This document shows positions 1-7,352 of a stretch of 52,725 bases of DNA, in pieces. The notes below the pieces were generated by a model. That model worked only from the letters and a program-made list of their open reading frames with translations. It was not told where the DNA came from and ran no database searches. This stretch comes from Corallococcus sicarius. Its GTDB lineage: Bacteria > Myxococcota > Myxococcia > Myxococcales > Myxococcaceae. The translations under genes were made by a program, and so were the position numbers. Position 1 is the first letter of the stretch. Every line of letters starts with the position of its first letter. The stretch is taken from contig NZ_RAWG01000026.1 in the NCBI RefSeq assembly GCF_003611735.1, positions 1 through 52,725 of the forward strand. Reading direction: 5' to 3'.

Positions 1-599
1 GCAGGGCCCGTGGGCGCGGGGGGGACCGCGGCCGGTGCCCGGCCGGCGAGGGCGCCTCCTTCAATCCACTTGAGCAGCGTCGCGTACTCCGCGGACTCCG
101 CCGCGAAGGCCTTCTTGCCTCCGTGAAACGTCGCTCCGGTGCCCTTCTTGAGCAGCGGGCTCTGCGCCGCGTCGGCGGTCTTCACGAAGCGCAGGGTGGA
201 CTCGTAGTCCTCCGGTCCGCCCCGCAGCACCCACTTGGACCTGCCCGCGTTGCCCTCGGGGCGGTGGCAGGAGGCGCACTGCTTCTCGAGGACCGGCCGT
301 GCGTCCTCCGTGAAGGTCAGCGCGCGCGGCCTGGCCGTGCCGGGCACGGGTCTGGACGGCGGCGGGGCGGGAGCCCGGGGCGTCCCCGGGGGCGCGGCGG
401 TGGCTTCGGCCGGCTCGGTGACGCCCGCGTCGGGAGCCGCCTCCACGCGGGCCGGTGGCGCCGCGGGCTTCTTGACCCCCAGCCGTTCCTGGAGCTGTCG
501 CCGCTTCTCCTCCTGCGACTGCGCCTGCGCGGGACGGGGCACGGCCAGCAGCAGCGCGCAGAGGCACAGCGTCCAGCGGCCCAGGTCAGCGAGGCGCAT
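1..599 (-). CDS. Monoheme c-type cytochrome, 3' end cut by window edge
   Basis: Reading leftward from the ATG at 597-599 the frame stays open to the window edge, giving about 199 residues without a stop. It begins with a signal peptide (MRLADLGRW, then an LCLCALLLAVP core ending near AQAQ), followed by a Pro/Ala-rich linker of about 70 residues and a single haem-binding CASCH motif. After it comes HGGKKAF and EYATLLKWIEGGA, the pattern seen in planctomycete-type cytochrome c domains. It is probably a periplasmic electron carrier accepting electrons from the upstream multihaem proteins. Its start overlaps the triheme gene by 14 bp, so it is the fourth gene of the operon. The C-terminus, and perhaps a terminal reductase, lies outside the window. 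The other open frame on this strand at 61-567 is an out-of-frame shadow. Confidence 0.8.
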   Translation of the reverse strand, partial: MRLADLGRWTLCLCALLLAVPRPAQAQSQEEKRRQLQERLGVKKPAAPPARVEAAPDAGVTEPAEATAAPPGTPRAPAPPPSRPVPGTARPRALTFTEDARPVLEKQCASCHRPEGNAGRSKWVLRGGPEDYESTLRFVKTADAAQSPLLKKGTGATFHGGKKAFAAESAEYATLLKWIEGGALAGRAPAAVPPAPTGP

Positions 600-918
600 G
601 GCAGGCCTCGCAGCTCAGGGTGCGCACGGCCTTGGCGGCCTGTCCGTCGTGGCAGCTCCCACAGTAGCGGCCCTCCCGCATGTCCTGATGGGTGAAGCCC
701 AGCGGCGCCTGGGGAAACGCACCGGGGTGGCAGCTGTAGCAGTGCTGGGCGTTGTGGGCCCAATGCGAGAACAGGGCCGGCGCGGGCGTGGTGCGCTCCT
801 TGAGCGGAGGGATGCGGACGTCCTGGGGCGCGTTCACGGCGAAGATGGGCGTCGTGACCAGGAGGAGGGCGCAGAGCCCCACCTGCCACCGCCACCTTCG
901 TAGGAGGACGAGGCTCAT
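586..918 (-). CDS. Small triheme c-type cytochrome
   Basis: A 110-residue protein with a short N-terminal hydrophobic export signal (LCALLLVTTPIFA) and three CxxCH haem sites: CYSCH, CGSCH and CEACH. Additional histidines (HWAH, THQD) could serve as distal ligands, as in cytochrome c7/c3-type proteins. It is exported and probably carries electrons between the NapC-like quinol dehydrogenase and the downstream monoheme protein. The start ATG (916-918) overlaps the preceding stop in an ATGA arrangement at 915-918, and its own end overlaps the next gene, so the four genes are very likely cotranscribed and translationally coupled. I do not recognise a named orthologue. Confidence 0.85.
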   Translation of the reverse strand: MSLVLLRRWRWQVGLCALLLVTTPIFAVNAPQDVRIPPLKERTTPAPALFSHWAHNAQHCYSCHPGAFPQAPLGFTHQDMREGRYCGSCHDGQAAKAVRTLSCEACHAPR

Positions 919-1118
919 AGGGCCTTCTTCTCCTTCAGGACCCGCCAGACGGTGACCGCATAGAGCAGGACGCCCACCAGCACGAGCGGCACGCCCACCG
1001 CGGCGAACACCACGAAGGTCAGCGGGGTCCAGAACACGGTGGCGAACAACTGCACCAGCAGTCCCGCGAGGACGAAGAGTGCTGCGATCCGGATGCGTTT
1101 CGCGTGTCCCATGGTCAC
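915..1118 (-). CDS. Small two-TM membrane protein in cytochrome operon
   Basis: A 67-residue protein with two predicted membrane segments, one near residues 11-28 (ALFVLAGLLVQLFATVF) and one near 34-57 (FVVFAAVGVPLVLVGVLLYAVTV), and a basic C-terminal tail (WRVLKEKKAL). It has no haem motif. It overlaps the NapC-like gene upstream by 4 bp and the triheme gene downstream by 4 bp (ATGA at each junction). It may be a membrane anchor or assembly factor for the cytochrome complex, but that is inferred from position only; the family is not recognised. Confidence 0.75.
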   Translation of the reverse strand: MTMGHAKRIRIAALFVLAGLLVQLFATVFWTPLTFVVFAAVGVPLVLVGVLLYAVTVWRVLKEKKAL

Positions 1119-1735
1119 TCCGGCTGCCAGAAGTTCTGGGCCTTCACGCCCTCCAGGTCGTGCGCGAGGTCATGGCAGGTCAGGCACGAGCGTGCCCCGC
1201 TCTGGAGCTCCGCCCGGTGCTCCCGGTGCGGCTCCACCTCCAGGAAGGGACGCGCATCGTTGTGGCAGTGGAGGCAGTTGTAGTTGGGATACGGCTGGTA
1301 GAGCCGGGGCTGCGGAGGAATGGTCCCGAAGTAGTGGACCCAGACGTGGCGCAGGCCGTTGAGCTTGGCCTTCGCGTCTCCGAAGAGCGCGTAGTCGGTG
1401 TGGCAGGCGTAGCAGGTGGCGTCGCGGCTGATGAGCCGCTTCTGGTAGTGGACCGCCGCCAGCGCGTTGGCGTTGTCCACGAACAGGCTCTTCCCGTACG
1501 GCTCCATCTCATGACAGTCCATGCAGAACTGCGTCTGGCTGGATTCGCTCACGCCCACCGCGACGCCCGCGCCGCTGACGACCAGCGGGAGGAGGCCCAG
1601 CCCTCCGAGCAGCACGAGGTGACCCAGGCGGCTCTCGGTGAGGAACCCGGCGGAGTAGGCGATCAGCGCCACCAGCACGACCACCGCGATGACTATGGGA
1701 ATCAGGATGGCGAGCAGGTGGGTCTCCTTGCGCAA
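1115..1735 (-). CDS. NapC/NirT-like tetraheme quinol dehydrogenase
   Basis: A 206-residue protein with two N-terminal hydrophobic segments (residues about 8-27 and 40-62) and four haem sites: CMDCH, CYACH, CLHCH and CLTCH. This fits NapC/NirT/NrfH-type membrane-anchored tetrahaem cytochromes, which take electrons from quinol and pass them to periplasmic cytochromes or reductases. The CMDCHEM motif just after the membrane region is typical of the first haem. No ATG is available at the N-terminus: an in-frame TAG lies two codons upstream of TTG 1733-1735, the likely start, with GAGGA about 12 nt before it. First gene of the four-gene minus-strand operon. No nitrate or nitrite reductase catalytic subunit is visible, so the acceptor is unknown. 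Confidence 0.85.
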   Translation of the reverse strand: MRKETHLLAILIPIVIAVVVLVALIAYSAGFLTESRLGHLVLLGGLGLLPLVVSGAGVAVGVSESSQTQFCMDCHEMEPYGKSLFVDNANALAAVHYQKRLISRDATCYACHTDYALFGDAKAKLNGLRHVWVHYFGTIPPQPRLYQPYPNYNCLHCHNDARPFLEVEPHREHRAELQSGARSCLTCHDLAHDLEGVKAQNFWQPE

Positions 1736-1790
1736 AGCCTACTGCAATCCTCATGACGTACGGCTCCGAAATCAGGACTTCATGATCCCA

Positions 1791-1836
1791 GCGCAAGGAT
1801 TGCGCGGCCCCGGGGGAAGACGCGCAAGGATTGCGC
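1791..1836. promoter_or_regulatory. Two exact 15-bp palindromes, 31 bp apart
   Basis: GCGCAAGGATTGCGC occurs at 1791-1805 and again, identically, at 1822-1836. Each copy is a palindrome with 6-bp arms around a 3-bp centre, and the copies start 31 bp apart, about three helical turns, so both would face the same side of the DNA. The pair lies 56-101 bp upstream of the cytochrome operon start (minus) and also in front of the serine hydrolase gene (plus). A similar pair precedes cydA at 4819-4863. A dimeric regulator binding site is inferred; which regulator is not known. Confidence 0.6.
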
Positions 1837-1939
1837 CCTCCGGTGTGCTCCAGGGGCTGCCGCGCCCGTCACCGGGTAACAGATGTGCCGGGCTCCGGTG
1901 CTTGGTGCGCACACCGCGAATCTTCCTGGAGGACTTCAG

Positions 1940-3049
1940 ATGTTCACCCATCGCTTGGGTCGACGTGTGCTTGGCGCAACGCTGTTGCTGTGGTTTTCGG
2001 GTTGCGAGAAGGATGACGGCCCGCTCTGTGATCGGCTCGCGCCCCAGTTGCAGGACGCGCTCGAGGAGGCCGCCTCGGCCGGGGATCTCCCCGGGGTCAC
2101 GGCATCACTGCGTCTCCAGGACTGTGCGTGGCGGGGCTCGGCGGGCGTCTCCAGGGTGGAGCCCGCCACCGGGATGAAGGTCGAGGACCGGTTGCGCGTG
2201 GGCAGCATCACCAAGAGCTTCGTCGCCGTGGTGGCACTGCAGCTCCAGGCCGAAGGGAGGCTGTCCCTGGATGCGCCGCTGGCGACCTGGGTGCCGGACT
2301 TTCCCCGCGCGGACCGCATCTCCGTGCGCCAGCTCCTCAACCACACGAGCGGTGCGTTCAACTACACCCAGAGCCAGGACTTCCTCGCCCAGGTCGAGGC
2401 GAGCCCCGGCAAGACGTGGACCTCCGAGGAGCTCATCGCCTACGGCGCCGCGAAGTCCCCCTCCTTCGAGCCAGGGGCGCGCTGGGAGTACTCCAATACC
2501 AACTACATCCTCCTCGGCCACATCCTCGAGTCGGTGACGGGGACGCCGCTGGCGCAGCAGCTTCGCGCGCGCATCCTCGAGCCCCTGGACCTGGACAGCA
2601 CGGGGCTGGACGGCGCCGAGCCGCTGCCGCCCCTCGCCGCGCGGGGCTATTCGCGGGACCCGGGCGATGGCGCCTGGAGGGACTTCACGGACTTCATCCA
2701 TCCGTCCGCGGCCGGCGGGGCCGGTGCCCTGGTCTCCAGCGCCGACGACCTCAGCGCCTTCTACCAGGCCCTCTTCGAGCGCTCGCTGCTCGCCCCGGCG
2801 CAGCTCGCGGAGATGACGGACTGGGTGGCGACACCCATCCCCACCCTGCCCGGGTATGGCCTGGGCCTGGTGCGGGCCGTCACTCCCGTGGGGGCTGGCC
2901 ATGGCCATGACGGCGAAATCCCCGGGTTCTCCGCCCTGGCCTTCTACCTGCCCGAGCGCAAGGCCTCCCTCGCGGTGCTGACCAACCGCGAGAGGGCCGA
3001 CGTGTCGGCTGTCACCGGGAGGCTGCTGGAGGTGCTCGCCAGGGAGTGA
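1940..3049 (+). CDS. Serine hydrolase lipoprotein, beta-lactamase (class C) fold
   Basis: A 369-residue protein with the three active-site motifs of the class C beta-lactamase / DD-peptidase family: SxxK in GSITKSF, YxN in YSNTNY, and HxG in HDGEIPG. The N-terminus (FTHRLGRRVLGATLLLW) ends in a lipobox FSGC, so the mature protein is probably a lipid-anchored periplasmic or surface enzyme. Members act as carboxypeptidases, esterases or beta-lactamases; the substrate cannot be told from sequence. I chose the ATG at 1940 because GGAGGA (1928-1933) sits 6 nt before it and because the signal peptide then starts correctly; an open frame extends upstream to 1883. Transcribed alone, 82 bp before the amidase gene. 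Confidence 0.88.
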   Translation: MFTHRLGRRVLGATLLLWFSGCEKDDGPLCDRLAPQLQDALEEAASAGDLPGVTASLRLQDCAWRGSAGVSRVEPATGMKVEDRLRVGSITKSFVAVVALQLQAEGRLSLDAPLATWVPDFPRADRISVRQLLNHTSGAFNYTQSQDFLAQVEASPGKTWTSEELIAYGAAKSPSFEPGARWEYSNTNYILLGHILESVTGTPLAQQLRARILEPLDLDSTGLDGAEPLPPLAARGYSRDPGDGAWRDFTDFIHPSAAGGAGALVSSADDLSAFYQALFERSLLAPAQLAEMTDWVATPIPTLPGYGLGLVRAVTPVGAGHGHDGEIPGFSALAFYLPERKASLAVLTNRERADVSAVTGRLLEVLARE

Positions 3050-3131
3050 GGCGCGGCGCTCGCCACGGCTCTTCCTCCCGGTGGAGGAATCGGGTCCACT
3101 TGGTGCCCCTCCACGAACGGGTGCCTGCTCC

Positions 3132-4790
3132 ATGACGAAGAAGACGGCTGCTTCCGATGTGAACCCGATGGGCCTCTCCCGCCGCACGCTCCTCGGGGCC
3201 GCGGCGGCCGTGACGGGAGTGCTGTCCGCCCGGGATGCGCGCGCCGCCGCGCCGACCGCCGCCGCGCCCGGGGCCTTCGCGCTCGAGGAGGCGACGGTGG
3301 CGGAGCTGCGCGCGGGCCTGGAGTCCGGCAAGCACACCGCGCGTGGGCTGACGGAGGCCTACCTCGCGCGCATCCGTGCGCTCGACCGCACCGGGGAGCT
3401 GCCGCTGTGCTCGGTCATCGAACTGAACCCCGAAGCGCTCACGCTGGCCGACGCGCTGGATGCCGAGCGCAAGGCGAAGGGTTCGCGCGGGCCGCTGCAC
3501 GGCATCCCCGTGCTCATCAAGGACAACATCGCCACGGCGGACAAGATGCAGACCACCGCGGGTTCGCTCGCGCTGGTGGGTGCCGTGCCCTCGCGCGACG
3601 CCTTCATCGTGGAGCGGCTGCGCGCCGCGGGCGCCGTCCTCCTGGGCAAGACGAACCTCAGCGAGTGGGCCAACTTCCGCTCCACGCACTCGACCAGCGG
3701 CTGGAGCGGGCGTGGCGGTCTGTGCCGCAACCCCTACGCACTCGACCGGACCCCTTCCGGTTCCAGCTCCGGCTCGGGCGCGGCCACCGCGGCCAACTTC
3801 TGCGCCGTGTCGGTGGGCACGGAGACGGACGGCTCCATTGTCTCGCCCGCGTCCGCGTGTTCGCTGGTGGGCTTGAAGCCCACGGTGGGGCTCGTCAGCC
3901 GCGCGGGCATCATCCCCATCTCTTCGACCCAGGACACCGCGGGCCCCATGACGCGCACCGTGGCGGACGCCGCGGCGCTGCTCAGCGTGCTCGCGGGCGA
4001 GGACCCACGCGACGCGGCCACCGCCGCGGGCAGGGGCCGCGCCCATCCGGACTACACGAAGTTCCTCGACCCCAAGGGGCTCGCGGGTGCGCGCATCGGT
4101 GTGCCGCGTGAGCGCTTCTTCGGCTACCACCCGGCCACGGACGCCGTCGTGGAGCGCGCGCTCGAACTGATGAAGGCGCAGGGGGCCGTGCTGGTGGACC
4201 CCGTGATGATGCCCAACGCGGCGAAGCTCGACGAGCCGGAGCTGGAGGTGCTGCTGTATGAGTTCAAGGCGGGCCTGGAGGCCTGGCTCGCACAGCTGGG
4301 GGAGGGCGCCCCCGTGCGGACGCTCGCGGACCTCATCGCCTTCAACGAGAAGAACCGCGAGCGCGAGATGCCCTACTTCGGCCAGGAGCTGCTGCTCCAG
4401 GCGCAGAAGAAGGGCCCGCTCACCGACGCCGCCTACAAGAAGGCGCTCGCCGCATGCCGCCGCTACTCCCGCGCCGAGGGCCTGGACGCGGTGATGGACA
4501 AGCACAAGCTGGATGCGCTCGTGGCCCCGACCCAGGCCCCGGCGGGTCCCATCGACCTGGTGCTGGGCGACCACTGGCTGGGCAGCAGCTCCACGCCCGC
4601 CGCCGTGTCCGGCTACCCGACCCTCACCGTGCCCGCGGGCGACGTGCACGGGCTGCCGGTGGGCGTGTCCTTCATTGGCCGCGCCTGGAGCGAGCCCGTG
4701 TTGCTCAAGCTCGCGTACTCCTATGAGCAGGCCTCGCACGCGCGGCGCAAGCCGACGTTCGCCCGGAGCGTGGACCTGCGCGGCGCGTAG
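3132..4790 (+). CDS. Amidase-signature family hydrolase, Tat-exported
   Basis: A 552-residue amidase-signature protein. The catalytic Lys is in PVLIKDNIA (about residue 130), the Gly/Ser-rich stretch TPSGSSSGSGAA supplies the cis-Ser, and the nucleophile Ser is in GTETDGSIVSPA, giving the Ser-cisSer-Lys triad. Enzymes of this family hydrolyse amides; the substrate is not predictable here. The N-terminus has a twin-arginine signal, SRRTLLG followed by a long Ala-rich core ending near ARAAAP, so the folded protein is probably exported by Tat. ATG 3132 is preferred over the upstream in-frame GTG (3081); the ATG at 3168, directly before the RR motif, is also possible. No neighbour suggests a pathway. 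Confidence 0.88.
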   Translation: MTKKTAASDVNPMGLSRRTLLGAAAAVTGVLSARDARAAAPTAAAPGAFALEEATVAELRAGLESGKHTARGLTEAYLARIRALDRTGELPLCSVIELNPEALTLADALDAERKAKGSRGPLHGIPVLIKDNIATADKMQTTAGSLALVGAVPSRDAFIVERLRAAGAVLLGKTNLSEWANFRSTHSTSGWSGRGGLCRNPYALDRTPSGSSSGSGAATAANFCAVSVGTETDGSIVSPASACSLVGLKPTVGLVSRAGIIPISSTQDTAGPMTRTVADAAALLSVLAGEDPRDAATAAGRGRAHPDYTKFLDPKGLAGARIGVPRERFFGYHPATDAVVERALELMKAQGAVLVDPVMMPNAAKLDEPELEVLLYEFKAGLEAWLAQLGEGAPVRTLADLIAFNEKNREREMPYFGQELLLQAQKKGPLTDAAYKKALAACRRYSRAEGLDAVMDKHKLDALVAPTQAPAGPIDLVLGDHWLGSSSTPAAVSGYPTLTVPAGDVHGLPVGVSFIGRAWSEPVLLKLAYSYEQASHARRKPTFARSVDLRGA

Positions 4791-4818
4791 CGGAAGGGGG
4801 CCGGCCCGTGTCGCGCGG

Positions 4819-4863
4819 ATGCAAGGCCTGCGCGGCCCTGGCTCGGGAGCGCAACGGTTGCGG
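4819..4863. promoter_or_regulatory. Tandem palindromes upstream of cydA, related to 1791-1836
   Basis: GCGCAACGGTTGCGG at 4849-4863 has the same design as the palindromes before the cytochrome operon (5 of 6 arm positions pair). A second, weaker copy, ATGCAAGGCCTGCGC at 4819-4833, matches the 1791-1805 element at 11 of 15 positions. The two copies start 30 bp apart, against 31 bp at the other site, and the first copy is followed by GGCCC in both places. The element lies 66-110 bp before the cydA ATG. Shared control of both respiratory operons is inferred. Confidence 0.5.
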
Positions 4864-4896
4864 CCCTTGAGGAGGGCGCCCAGGCGGGGGAGGGCG

Positions 4897-4912
4897 CGGC
4901 ATGAGCGTTGCT
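4897..4912 (+). promoter_or_regulatory. Possible sigma-54 promoter of cydABDC
   Basis: CGGCATGAGCGTTGCT contains GG at 4898-4899 and GC at 4910-4911 separated by ten bases, and matches TGGCACG-N4-TTGCW well (CGGCATG, then TTGCT). Tandem operator-like palindromes lie upstream where enhancer sites of a sigma-54 promoter would be. Against it, transcription would begin about 6 nt before the cydA ATG, an almost leaderless mRNA. No Shine-Dalgarno sequence is visible before that ATG, which makes this less absurd but not proven. Confidence 0.3.
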
Positions 4913-4928
4913 TTTGCCCCGGCGCAAG

Positions 4929-6305
4929 ATGGACGCGCTCTTCCTTCACCGCCTGCAGTTCGCCAGCACCACGCTGTACCACTTCCTCTTCGTCCCGCTG
5001 ACCCTCGGGCTGTCGCTGCTGGTCGCGGTGATGCAGACGCTCTGGTTCCGGACCGGAGATGACACCTACCGGCAGATGGTGAAGTTCTGGGGGAAGCTCT
5101 TCCTCCTCAACTTCGCGATGGGAGTGGTCACCGGCATCGTCCAGGAGTTCCAGTTCGGGATGAACTGGTCGGAGTACTCGCGCTTCGTCGGCGACATCTT
5201 CGGGGGACCGCTGGCCATCGAAGCGCTGATGGCCTTCTTCGTGGAGTCCACGTTCATCGGGCTGTGGATCTTCGGCTGGGAGCGGCTGTCCAGGCGCGTG
5301 CACCTCGCGTGCATCTGGATGGTCGCCATCGCGTCGAACATCTCCGCGTTCTGGATCCTCACGGCGAACTCCTTCATGCAGGAGCCCACGGGCTACGTGC
5401 TGCGCAACGGCCGCGCGGAGATGGTGGACTTCTTCGCGCTGGTGACCAACCCGCACCTCTGGGTGCAGGTGCCCCACGTCTTCTTCTCCGGCCTCTGCAC
5501 CGGGGCGTTCGTCGTGATGGGCGTGAGCGCCTTCCACCTGGCGCGGAGGACGGAGCGGCACGACGTCTTTGCCCGCTCGCTGCGGATGGGCGTGGTGGCA
5601 GGGTGCGTGGGCACCGTGATGGTGATGATGGCGGGCCACACGCAGGCGCAGCACATGGTGAAGGCACAGCCGATGAAGATGGCGGCGGCCGAAGCGCTGT
5701 GGACGAGCGAGGACCCGGCGTCCTTCTCCCTCTTCACCGTGGGCAACGAGCGCGAGCAGCGGGACGTCTTCTCCGTGCGCATCCCGTCGCTGTTGAGCGT
5801 CCTCGCCTACAACCGGACCGACGGGCGGGTGGAGGGGCTGCATGAACTCCAGGCGCAGTACGTCGCGAAGTATGGCCCGGGGGACTACGTGCCGCCGGTG
5901 GCCATCACCTACTGGAGCTTCCGCGCCATGGTCGGAGGCGGCGTGGCGATGCTGGCGCTGGCCTTCCTGGGGCTCTTCCGGTTCTACCGGGGCCGGCTGG
6001 ACGAGCCCGGGCGCTACCTGCGCCTGCTGCCCTGGTGCATCCCGCTGCCCTTCATCGCGAACAGCGCGGGCTGGCTGATGACGGAGGTGGGCCGTCAGCC
6101 GTGGATCGTCTTCGGCCTGCTGCGCGTGGAGCAGGGGATGTCGCCCACGGTGTCCTCCGGGATGGTGCTCACGTCGCTCATCGCGTTCACGGCGCTCTAC
6201 ACGGCCCTGCTCGTGCCCTTCTTGTTCCTGATGCGGAAGTTCGCGTTCGGCCCGGCCGCTCCAGCCCATGAGCCCGCGACCGGGCCCGTGCTTGCCCCCT
6301 TCTGA
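4929..6305 (+). CDS. cydA: Cytochrome bd-type quinol oxidase subunit I (short Q-loop)
   Basis: A 458-residue multi-pass membrane protein, subunit I of a bd-type oxidase that oxidises quinol and reduces O2 to water. The haem ligands are visible: H18 (TLYHFLF), H183 (VPHVFFSG) and M334 (SFRAMVGG), as is the GWLMTEVGRQPW motif. The distance H183-M334 is 151 residues, against 207 between the equivalent H186 and M393 of E. coli CydA, so this is a short Q-loop, CioA/S-type form that may be less cyanide-sensitive. The ATG at 4929 fits the conserved N-terminus; an in-frame upstream start at 4908 is unlikely. First gene of cydABDC. It has no clear ribosome binding site. Confidence 0.93.
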   Translation: MDALFLHRLQFASTTLYHFLFVPLTLGLSLLVAVMQTLWFRTGDDTYRQMVKFWGKLFLLNFAMGVVTGIVQEFQFGMNWSEYSRFVGDIFGGPLAIEALMAFFVESTFIGLWIFGWERLSRRVHLACIWMVAIASNISAFWILTANSFMQEPTGYVLRNGRAEMVDFFALVTNPHLWVQVPHVFFSGLCTGAFVVMGVSAFHLARRTERHDVFARSLRMGVVAGCVGTVMVMMAGHTQAQHMVKAQPMKMAAAEALWTSEDPASFSLFTVGNEREQRDVFSVRIPSLLSVLAYNRTDGRVEGLHELQAQYVAKYGPGDYVPPVAITYWSFRAMVGGGVAMLALAFLGLFRFYRGRLDEPGRYLRLLPWCIPLPFIANSAGWLMTEVGRQPWIVFGLLRVEQGMSPTVSSGMVLTSLIAFTALYTALLVPFLFLMRKFAFGPAAPAHEPATGPVLAPF

Positions 6306-6341
6306 AGTCCTCCCTCCGCCTTCCGCAGAGACCTCCGCCTC

Positions 6342-7352
6342 ATGGACCTCAACACCCTCTGGTTCGTCCTCATCGCCGTGCTCTTCGTCGGGTTCCTCGT
6401 GCTCGAGGGCTTCGACTACGGCGTCGGCATCCTCCTGCCCATCCTGGGGCGGACCGATGACGAGCGCCGCGGCATCATCAACACGATTGGCCCCTTCTGG
6501 GATGGCAACGAGGTCTGGCTGCTCACCGCCGGAGGCGCGCTCTTCGCGGCCTTCCCGCACTGGTACGCCACCCTGTTCAGCGGCTTCTACCTGGCGCTGC
6601 TGGTCATCCTCGTCGCGCTCATCCTCCGGGGCGTGGCGTTCGAGTTCCGCAGCAAGCACGAGTCGACGCGCTGGCGGTCCTTCTGGGACGGCGCGCTCTT
6701 CTTCGGAAGCGTCGTGCCCGCGCTGCTCTTCGGGGTGGCCCTGAGCAACCTCGCGCGTGGGGTGCCCATCGACGCGAGCAAGAACTTCGTCGGGAGCTTC
6801 TTCGACCTGGTGAGCCCGTACGCGCTGCTCTCCGGCGTCACCGCGGTGGCGGTCTTCACGCTGCACGGCGCCCTGTTCCTCTGCCTGAAGTCCGAAGCGC
6901 CGCTCCAGGAGCGCGCCCACGCGCTGAGCTTGCGCCTGTGGCCCGTCACGGTCGGGCTCGTGCTGGCCTTCGTGGGGGCAAGCTACGTGAGCACGGACCT
7001 CTTCCAGCGGCTGGGCGTCAACCCGGGCGTGGCGCCGGTGGGCGCGGCGGCGGCGCTGCTGTCGGTGGGGTGGCTGCTCCGCGCAGGGCGGCACGGCTGG
7101 GCGTTCCTCATGTCCGCCGCGACCATCACCCTGTCGGTCGCCACCCTCTTCGCCGGGCTCTACCCGCGCGTGATGGTGTCCAGCATCGACCCGGCCTTCA
7201 GCCTCACCATCTACACGGCCTCCTCGAGCCCCTACACGCTGAAGGTGATGAGCTTCGTCGCGCTGACGTTCGTGCCGCTCGTGCTCGTCTACCAGGCCTG
7301 GAGCTACTGGGTGTTCCGTGCGCGGGTCACCCGCGCCCACCTGGAGTACTGA
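6342..7352 (+). CDS. cydB: Cytochrome bd-type quinol oxidase subunit II
   Basis: A 336-residue membrane protein with about eight or nine hydrophobic segments. The N-terminus (LWFVLIAVLFVGFLVLEGFDYGVG) and the following PFWDGNEVWLLTAGGALFAAFP are the classic CydB signature. It pairs with CydA to form the oxidase; in S-type enzymes subunit II is mainly structural. It starts 36 bp after cydA and is directly followed by cydD (stop at 7350-7352, GTG at 7353), so the four genes form one operon. Length is slightly below the E. coli protein, as in the CioB/AppB-like group. Confidence 0.93.
   Translation: MDLNTLWFVLIAVLFVGFLVLEGFDYGVGILLPILGRTDDERRGIINTIGPFWDGNEVWLLTAGGALFAAFPHWYATLFSGFYLALLVILVALILRGVAFEFRSKHESTRWRSFWDGALFFGSVVPALLFGVALSNLARGVPIDASKNFVGSFFDLVSPYALLSGVTAVAVFTLHGALFLCLKSEAPLQERAHALSLRLWPVTVGLVLAFVGASYVSTDLFQRLGVNPGVAPVGAAAALLSVGWLLRAGRHGWAFLMSAATITLSVATLFAGLYPRVMVSSIDPAFSLTIYTASSSPYTLKVMSFVALTFVPLVLVYQAWSYWVFRARVTRAHLEY

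Noticed and set aside
61-567. 168-codon minus-strand frame in the first 600 bases
   Set aside because: It is out of frame with the monoheme cytochrome, whose CASCH motif and signal peptide read in the frame starting at 599.
1736-1790. Sigma-54 promoter for the cytochrome operon
   Set aside because: The only GG-N10-GC spacing, near the start codon, has poor flanking matches to TGGCACG and TTGCW.
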